A DNA stretch of 11,143 nt, taken from the NCBI GenBank assembly GCA_000435835.1, contig FR883346.1, positions 1-11,143 of the forward strand, read 5' to 3'. The notes under the pieces were generated by a model. The model worked only from the letters and a program-made list of their open reading frames with translations. It searched no databases and was not told the DNA's origin. Of the stretch, positions 6,315 to 11,143 are shown one piece after another. The translations under genes were made by a program, and so were the position numbers. Positions within the stretch are counted from its first letter, which is position 1. Each line of letters opens with the position of its first letter. Origin of the DNA: Clostridium sp. CAG:221 (GTDB lineage Bacteria > Bacillota > Clostridia > Clostridiales > Clostridiaceae).

Positions 6315-6863
6315 CTACATTTTCAATAGTCTTAATGAATCATCACTTTCCCATAATTCACAACCTTCATAAGGATTAGCTGTACCTATATATAACTTAT
6401 TTTCAGATGATACAAACAAAATTCGTCCACCATAGTTATCTCTATTGCCAAGTCCATTTAAACAAATTGGCATAAATCTTATTCCATCAGTAGACATAAA
6501 TATATCAAATCCAAATTGATAATTAGTATCTTTTAACTCCTTCAGTGTTTTTTCACAATACTTGATTATTCCTTCAACAGATATGCCTTCTAGTTTCATT
6601 GCTGGAATTATCTTTTTTAAGGCTTCTTTATTTAATAAAAATATCTCTAATATGGTTTGTATATTACTTCCATGATCAAGAGTTGTAACATATAGAGCTC
6701 CTTTATATTCACATATTTGCCAGATATAAATATTCAAAGCATTGGAAAAACCTGATTCATAGTCTGATTTAGCTTTATTTCTAATTCCAATGCTGCACTG
6801 AATTGGTTCTTTTGGCTCTCCCCCTACTATTACCTCCCAATTATCGTTCTTATCTATTCTTAA
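6315..6863 (-). pseudogene. C-terminal part of a frameshifted beta-propeller-like gene
   Basis: The open frame actually runs from 6863 to 6315 (182 residues), not just from the TTG at 6737. The stretch from 6863 on reads LRIDKNDNWEVIVGGEP and goes on into the repeat part, so it is coding and not spacer. Repeated units of propeller type are visible: CEYKGALYVTTLDHGSN, FDIFMSTDGIRFMP, NKLYIGTANPYEGCELWES. This x-LY-[IV]-G-T-x-N-x-x-x-G-x-E-[LV]-W pattern is typical of six- or seven-bladed propeller proteins of unknown role. There is no start codon with a ribosome binding site where this frame opens; the frame is the continuation of the 6860-7186 fragment after a one-base shift. The hairpin at 6233-6276 still terminates it. 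Not expected to make a stable product. Confidence 0.75.
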
Positions 6864-7186
6864 TTATATATTGAACCTGTAGGATTTTTTCCTTTATCAA
6901 AGCCTCTAATTTCTGAATCTATTTCTGTCTTCCAAGGATATATCTCTGGATTTAAGCTACTATATAAATATGGTTTAAAACCTTGCTCATCTACTGTTGC
7001 CACATATACTTTTCCATTGTGAAATTCCATTGCTCTAGAAGTGTATCCTTTCATCTCTTTTGACTGAACTTCTTTCCATACTAACCCATTATATGTCATT
7101 AATATTTTAATGGAGCTTTTCTTACTATTTGATGATCCTGCCACCAACAATGCCTTCTTAAAATTTGAAAGTTCTACAGAAAGCAT
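6860..7186 (-). pseudogene. N-proximal part of the same broken propeller gene, itself truncated
   Basis: 108 residues from the ATG at 7186, ending at a TAA at 6860-6862 created by the frameshift. Propeller-like units are seen: KKALLVAGSS then IKILMTYNGLVWKEV, and SRAMEFHNGKVYVATVDE. Inserting one T in the AATT run just before this TAA would give ...GSIYN-LRIDKNDNWEV and join it seamlessly to the downstream frame. The in-frame stretch before the ATG stays open for 14 codons (to 7228) and includes EGIEGFRYM, which resembles the G-F-R-x-M that opens a propeller blade. The true N-terminus therefore seems to have been lost. The upstream kinase terminator (7241-7274) leaves no room for the missing part. 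Decayed gene, or a sequencing error plus a truncation. Confidence 0.72.
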
Positions 7187-7240
7187 ATACCTAAATCCTT
7201 CAATACCTTCTTCAGCTTTAGTTAATAATTATAAAAATCA

Positions 7241-7274
7241 AAAAGGATTGCCTAAAACTCTAGGCAATCTTTTT
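7241..7274 (-). terminator. Terminator of the histidine kinase gene
   Basis: AAAAGGATTGCCTA (7241-7254) pairs with 7261-7274 over 14 positions with one G-U pair and a six-base loop. On the minus strand it is followed by more T-rich sequence. Its upstream arm overlaps the kinase stop codon by two bases, so termination occurs immediately after translation ends. Confidence 0.88.
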
Positions 7275-9360
7275 ATATAAGTTCATATATATCTGATAAC
7301 TCAGCATAAACCCTTTCAATATTTACATTATATTCATTACATGATTTAACCTTAATCATGCTATTATCGTTCTCATTTGGCAAATACACCCTAAAAATAC
7401 TTCCATTTCCCTCTTTACTTTCTAACTCAATATATCCATTATGGATTTCTACTAATATTTTTACCAGTGAAAGTCCTATTCCACTACCTTCTTTCTTCCT
7501 GCTTAATGATTTATCTAATTGTACAAATCTTTCAAATATTTTTTGCTGCATAGTTATAGGTATGCCTATTCCATTATCTTTTACCTCTAAGACTACATAC
7601 TTATCTTTTAAATATACATTAACATCTATATTTCCTTTCTCTTTAGAGAATTTTATTGCATTTGATAATAAGTTTAACACTATCCTTTCAATAAATGTTG
7701 GATCACAAATTATAATAAATTCCTCAATACTAGAACTAAATGTTAAATTCACATTATTTATTTCAACATATGATAATACTGATTCAGCTATATCCTTTGT
7801 TAGTTTTACAATATCATAATTAACAAAGTTTGGATTCAGAGCTCCTGAATCAAGTTTAGTAAGATCTATAATATTATTTACTAGCCTATTCATTCTTAAA
7901 CAATTTTGTTTAAGACTCTTTTCATATTTTAAATAAATATTTTTAAATTCTTGCTCATCCCTATCTTTAAATAAATTTAAAAGCTGTATTGTAGAATAAA
8001 TAACATTTATTGGAGTCTTAAGTTCATGTGAAAGCGTAGCAAAAAAATCATGTTTTTCTTTTTCCTGTCCTCTAAGTCTTTCATAATTTTTATATACTCT
8101 AACATATTTTCTTACAAGCTCTCTATGTTCAATTTCTACTATTGCTTTATTAGCTTTTTCTATATAAAAATACGCCTCTTTATAATCTCCTACGGCTTCA
8201 TAGTCTCTTGCCAAATAGTTATAGGCCTTTATTAAAAAGGTAACTTCATATTTATTAGCTAGATTTAATAATAGTTTATGGTGCTTTAATGCCTTATCAT
8301 ATTCTTTCAATTTATAATAAATCTCACCATACACTTCTTGAATATCATAATCAAAATTAGTAAACAAAAATGTGTTACCATAGCTATAATACTTTTCTTC
8401 AATCTCTTTCATTTTGCTTAAATATTGTTTCACATCATGTTTTTTTATTCTTATATTATAATTTATTATGGTTATATCAAAAACCAATTTAAACTGTTGT
8501 CCTTTTATTAATCCTATCTTATCTATAGCTTTTTCACATTTTTTTATATATGTTTCAATTTTATCTAAATGCATTTCTTTTTCTATAAGAACTCTTATTA
8601 ATTCTATTGCTGATGCTGATTGTATAACATAAAATTCTTCAAATCTTCTATCTACTAACATTTGCCTAAATATACCAATACATTCATTTTTTAAATTCAG
8701 TTGACAATATCCTGCTCCTATTTGATATAATACTGTACACTCTATACGAGGCACATCATATTTTCTTGCTAACTCTAAAGCTCTATAATAATGATCAACT
8801 GCAGCATCAAAGTTATTTAGCACTAATGAATATATTTGCCCAATTCCCAAATAGCATTGCGCTGATAAACTAGATTCAAACTTCTTTAAATACCCCTCTG
8901 CCTTATTTAAAACTACTTGTATTTCATCCTTAGATCTTTGGCCTCTATATAAATTACACGATACCCTTGTACATAAAACTGCAAGATCATCATATTGCCT
9001 TAAATATCTAAGTTTATTTTCTGCAATATTAAAACATTCTTCATATTCTTTTATGGAAAATGTATTTAAATAATTTATTGAATTCCATCCGTATGCCTTA
9101 GCTAAATAATATTCATCAAAAAGCTTCTTTCCATATTGTATAGTAATATTTAAGTGCTCAATACTTTTATCATATTGATTTATTCTAAAAAGCCCTATTC
9201 CTAATAGATAGTATAACTTCATAATTTCCACATCTTCTAGTTTATCATTACTTTCTAATGCTTTACTAGCATTATCAATAACTGAATGTAAATCTTTATC
9301 ACTTATAGTATCACTCTTATACTCTAAACTATATATCCATTTATCTATTTCTGCTATCAT
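7273..9360 (-). CDS. Soluble TPR-containing sensor histidine kinase (orphan)
   Basis: 695 residues with no membrane segment or signal peptide, so a cytoplasmic sensor. Residues 1-410 are helix pairs of tetratricopeptide type; clearest are about 47-80, 84-120, 164-200, 206-235, 338-370 and 375-407. They probably bind a protein or peptide signal. A charged coiled-coil linker (about 408-438) leads to the HisKA domain with H-box SHELKTP, phospho-acceptor His445. The ATPase domain has the N-box NLLSNAIKF (N563, N567), G1 DNGIGI (595-600), F-box FERF (609-612) and G2 GSGIGL (625-630); all catalytic motifs are intact. A tail of about 30 residues follows, ending ELSDIYELI. AGGGGAG lies about 6 bases before the ATG and a good promoter is next to it. 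No response regulator gene is near. It could feed a distant regulator, with Spo0A a known target of clostridial orphan kinases; that target is speculative. Confidence 0.92.
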   Translation of the reverse strand: MIAEIDKWIYSLEYKSDTISDKDLHSVIDNASKALESNDKLEDVEIMKLYYLLGIGLFRINQYDKSIEHLNITIQYGKKLFDEYYLAKAYGWNSINYLNTFSIKEYEECFNIAENKLRYLRQYDDLAVLCTRVSCNLYRGQRSKDEIQVVLNKAEGYLKKFESSLSAQCYLGIGQIYSLVLNNFDAAVDHYYRALELARKYDVPRIECTVLYQIGAGYCQLNLKNECIGIFRQMLVDRRFEEFYVIQSASAIELIRVLIEKEMHLDKIETYIKKCEKAIDKIGLIKGQQFKLVFDITIINYNIRIKKHDVKQYLSKMKEIEEKYYSYGNTFLFTNFDYDIQEVYGEIYYKLKEYDKALKHHKLLLNLANKYEVTFLIKAYNYLARDYEAVGDYKEAYFYIEKANKAIVEIEHRELVRKYVRVYKNYERLRGQEKEKHDFFATLSHELKTPINVIYSTIQLLNLFKDRDEQEFKNIYLKYEKSLKQNCLRMNRLVNNIIDLTKLDSGALNPNFVNYDIVKLTKDIAESVLSYVEINNVNLTFSSSIEEFIIICDPTFIERIVLNLLSNAIKFSKEKGNIDVNVYLKDKYVVLEVKDNGIGIPITMQQKIFERFVQLDKSLSRKKEGSGIGLSLVKILVEIHNGYIELESKEGNGSIFRVYLPNENDNSMIKVKSCNEYNVNIERVYAELSDIYELI

Positions 9361-9385
9361 CTCTACTCCCCTTCACCTCTACCCA

Positions 9386-9414
9386 ATTATACCTTTTATT
9401 ATATTTTTTTACAA
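9386..9414 (-). promoter_or_regulatory. Sigma-A-type promoter of the histidine kinase gene
   Basis: Minus-strand TTGTAA (9409-9414), 17-base spacer, perfect TATAAT (9386-9391). The transcript would start near 9379 with a leader of only about 20 bases, just enough for the GGGGAG ribosome binding site. Best promoter match in the window. Confidence 0.75.
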
Positions 9415-9444
9415 TTTATTCTTGTTTTTTTTACAAAAGCAAAA

Positions 9445-9475
9445 AAAATGATATGAAATTAATTCATATCATTTT
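9445..9475 (-). terminator. Terminator of the GH13 gene
   Basis: AAAATGATATGAA (9445-9457) pairs perfectly with TTCATATCATTTT (9463-9475), 13 bp with a 5-base loop. On the minus strand the stem runs into eight Ts. It lies between the GH13 stop codon and the kinase promoter, so these two genes are separate transcription units despite sharing orientation. Confidence 0.88.
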
Positions 9476-9498
9476 ACAATTTTTATAAATAGTTTGTT

Positions 9499-10836
9499 TT
9501 AAATAGAATTATCTTTTCTGATTATTAATGCTCCATATGGCTGTATATATATTTTTCCATCTATGGTAACTTCTTTTTCAGTTAATAAATTTATACCACT
9601 ATGAACATTAATATTACAATTAACCTCTACAGCTTTATCATCCAAATTTAATGCAACATATATTTCTTCATCTTTAAACTTTCTTAAAAAGATAAATTGT
9701 TCATTTTTTATAATTATAGGATTATATGTTCCATGCTTTATGGCTTCACTTTTACTTCGTATTTCTCCTAAACTACATATCAATTTAAAAAGTTTTTTAT
9801 CAGCATCTTTTAAGCTATCTATATCTAACTCTGGTCTTAATGGTAAATCTGTATTCTTTCCCTTTACAGCCTTTATGCCATATTCACTGCCATAATATAC
9901 ACTAGGTATTCCTGGCATAGTATAAAGCAATGTGTAGATATTATATATATGCTCCGGATTTTTTATTACACTGGCAAGTCTATTTACGTCATGATTATCT
10001 ACAAAGTTATATAAACATAGCTTCTCATAAATTCCACCTTTTTCAAACTGTCTTCTAAATGAATGAGCTATTTCAAAATAATTTCTATCATTATGACTGG
10101 AATATAACCCCTTATAACACTCATAATTAGTAGTTGTATGGAGCATTTCATCATTAGCCCATCTTGAATAATCTCCATGAATAACTTCTCCCATAAGCCA
10201 CAAATCTTCTTTTTTATAATTTATATGATTTCTCAATTTTCTAAAAAAACTAAAATCAATGCTATCTGCTGCATCTATCCTAACTCCATCTATGCTAAAT
10301 TCATCAACCCAAAAATCCAGTGCCTTAAAAAGATACTCACACACTTCCTCATTCCATACATTAAGCTTCACTAAATCAAAACATCTATTCCATGGTTCAT
10401 AATAAAAACCATCATTTTCTGGGGTATTACCGTTAAAATCCAAATTAACAAACCAACTGCAATACCTAGACTTGTCTCTATTTTCTTGCACATCTTTAAA
10501 GGCAAAAAAATCTCTTCCTACATGATTAAAAACTCCATCGATGACAATCTTTATATCATTATCATGTAACTTATCACATAACTCTTTAAAATCTTCATTT
10601 GTTCCTAACCTCTTATCTATTTTAAAATAATCTATTGTATCATATCCATGATACGTAGATTCAAATACCGGTCCTAAATATACTGCATTTACCTTCATTT
10701 CTTTAAAATGTGGTATAAATTCTATAACTTTCTTTAGTCTATTTTTCTCTTCATATTTTTTACCTGGTTCTAATACTCCACAAAATCCTAATAGAAATAA
10801 TTCATAAAAAATACATTCACCTATCCATGAAATCAT
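9499..10836 (-). CDS. Intracellular GH13 alpha-amylase-family glycosidase
   Basis: 445 residues, no signal peptide, no N-terminal CBM34-type domain; a compact GH13 enzyme made of the (beta/alpha)8 barrel with domain B and a short beta-sheet C domain (about 370-445). All four conserved regions are visible: I DGVFNH (100-105), II DGVRIDAAD (183-191, nucleophile Asp188), III GEVIH (216-220, acid/base Glu217), IV FVDNHD (278-283, Asp283). The stretch HGYDTIDYFKIDKRLGTNEDF (63-83) resembles the neopullulanase/cyclomaltodextrinase side of GH13. It should hydrolyse alpha-1,4-linked glucose oligomers in the cytoplasm, possibly sugars brought in by the nearby ABC importer. GGGAG lies 12 bases before the ATG, slightly far; an in-frame TAG just upstream rules out an earlier start. 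Own promoter and terminator. Exact substrate specificity is uncertain. Confidence 0.92.
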   Translation of the reverse strand: MISWIGECIFYELFLLGFCGVLEPGKKYEEKNRLKKVIEFIPHFKEMKVNAVYLGPVFESTYHGYDTIDYFKIDKRLGTNEDFKELCDKLHDNDIKIVIDGVFNHVGRDFFAFKDVQENRDKSRYCSWFVNLDFNGNTPENDGFYYEPWNRCFDLVKLNVWNEEVCEYLFKALDFWVDEFSIDGVRIDAADSIDFSFFRKLRNHINYKKEDLWLMGEVIHGDYSRWANDEMLHTTTNYECYKGLYSSHNDRNYFEIAHSFRRQFEKGGIYEKLCLYNFVDNHDVNRLASVIKNPEHIYNIYTLLYTMPGIPSVYYGSEYGIKAVKGKNTDLPLRPELDIDSLKDADKKLFKLICSLGEIRSKSEAIKHGTYNPIIIKNEQFIFLRKFKDEEIYVALNLDDKAVEVNCNINVHSGINLLTEKEVTIDGKIYIQPYGALIIRKDNSI

Positions 10837-10882
10837 CTTGATTATCTACTCCCATTTAATTATTACTATAAATATTTATATG

Positions 10883-10912
10883 ATTATATGTTATTTATAT
10901 ATTACTTTCCAA
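10883..10912 (-). promoter_or_regulatory. Sigma-A-type promoter of the GH13 gene
   Basis: Minus-strand TTGGAA (10907-10912), 18-base spacer, perfect TATAAT (10883-10888). A start near 10876 gives a leader of about 40 bases. No clear cre or LacI-type operator is visible around it. Confidence 0.65.
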
Positions 10913-10936
10913 GTTTTTTTATGACAGTGTTTTTTT

Positions 10937-10964
10937 AAATGAAAAATTAAAAATGAAAAATTAA
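10937..10964 (+). repeat. Two exact tandem copies of a 14-base unit, dispersed repeat
   Basis: AAATGAAAAATTAA occurs twice head to tail. The same 28 bases occur at 4461-4488 with one mismatch, and a 21-base part occurs inverted at 4641-4661 allowing the same mismatch. The match across 6 kb, between two unrelated intergenic regions, exceeds what base composition alone would be expected to give, though low complexity makes this less certain. Confidence 0.65.
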
Positions 10965-11143
10965 CGCTACGCTAATTAGTTAAGTCGAGCATAGCTCTAG
11001 TTAAGAAGTCAAAAGTGACAAGGTAAAACGCTGCACTAGTTAAGAATTAACACTTCGCTAATGAAGGTGAAAATTACTCAGGGAATTTCTAAAAAATATA
11101 TTTTCAAAGAATTTCGTAGAAATTCTCTCCTTAATTTTTTATA
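10961..11143. repeat. Non-coding hairpin- and repeat-rich region at the window edge
   Basis: No gene is seen from 10837 to the end beyond the promoter. This part holds TAGTTAAG three times (10977, 10998, 11037) and a 16-base near-duplicate (10961-10976 against 11047-11062, 14 of 16 identical). Small palindromes are GAGC-ATA-GCTC (10987-10997) and GTCA-AAAG-TGAC (11008-11019). An 8-bp hairpin AGAATTTC-GTA-GAAATTCT lies at 11108-11126. Bases 11080-11090 can instead pair with 11118-11128, giving mutually exclusive structures. It is slightly richer in G and C than nearby spacers. It could be a dispersed repeat element, a structured RNA or an untranslated leader or trailer of a gene outside the window. 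Confidence 0.5.

Noticed and set aside
7187..7272. An intact N-terminus for the propeller gene upstream of 7186
   Set aside because: The frame closes at a TAA at 7229-7231 and the remaining space is occupied by the kinase terminator; no signal peptide or start codon fits.
7358..8235. Plus-strand frames of 153 and 61 residues opposite the kinase gene
   Set aside because: The 153-residue frame is long only because the kinase codons leave few antisense stops; Ser/Phe/Ile-rich, no recognisable domain.
10177..10374. Plus-strand 65-residue frame opposite the GH13 gene
   Set aside because: Antisense shadow of a conserved catalytic domain region.
7273..10836. Kinase and GH13 genes as one operon
   Set aside because: A 13-bp terminator with eight Ts (9445-9475) and a strong promoter (9386-9414) separate them.

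Overview
The window is strongly AT-rich, with AGGAGG-type ribosome binding sites, many A/T-flanked hairpin terminators and protein sequences typical of a low-GC Firmicute. It fits a solventogenic or saccharolytic Clostridium sensu stricto (C. beijerinckii/butyricum-like). This placement is an inference from composition and protein style, not from a marker gene. No rRNA, tRNA, CRISPR array, transposase or phage gene is visible.

Layout, left to right. (a) 93-1499, minus: a 12-TM-type APC amino acid permease of the YjeM/GadC kind, with a perfect 18-bp bidirectional hairpin behind it. (b) 1648-1833, minus: a 61-residue DUF2281/antitoxin-like protein with its own terminator. (c) 1962-2618, plus: the only plus-strand gene, a small exported all-helical protein that looks like a DUF305 relative without the metal-binding Met/His residues. 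A shared bidirectional terminator separates it from the next unit. (d) 6057 down to 2696, minus: a CUT1-type sugar ABC importer in the order lipoprotein binding protein, MalF-like permease, MalG-like permease. There is no ATPase gene, so a shared MsmK/UgpC-type ATPase encoded elsewhere is expected. The two permease genes overlap (TAATG). A 324-bp spacer full of inverted and dispersed repeats separates them from the binding-protein gene. (e) 7186 down to 6315, minus: remnant of a beta-propeller-like gene, lacking its N-terminus and broken by an apparent one-base deletion near 6862. (f) 9360 down to 7273, minus: a soluble TPR-containing sensor histidine kinase with no response regulator beside it. 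(g) 10836 down to 9499, minus: an intracellular GH13 alpha-amylase-family enzyme. (h) 10837-11143: a good promoter for the GH13 gene, then about 200 bp of repeat-rich, hairpin-rich non-coding DNA running off the window.

How the parts may fit: the importer and the cytoplasmic GH13 hydrolase together suggest uptake and intracellular cleavage of an alpha-glucan oligosaccharide. They are separate transcription units and the substrate is not proven by sequence. A 16-bp perfect palindrome and a degenerate cre-like site lie just upstream of the binding-protein gene and may be regulatory. The kinase could belong to the clostridial orphan-kinase group, but its partner cannot be seen here.

I found no clearly new multi-gene system. 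The most unusual signals are the inverted-repeat element inside the ABC operon, the one-base-repairable propeller pseudogene, the DUF305-like protein without metal ligands, and the structured repeat region at the right edge.
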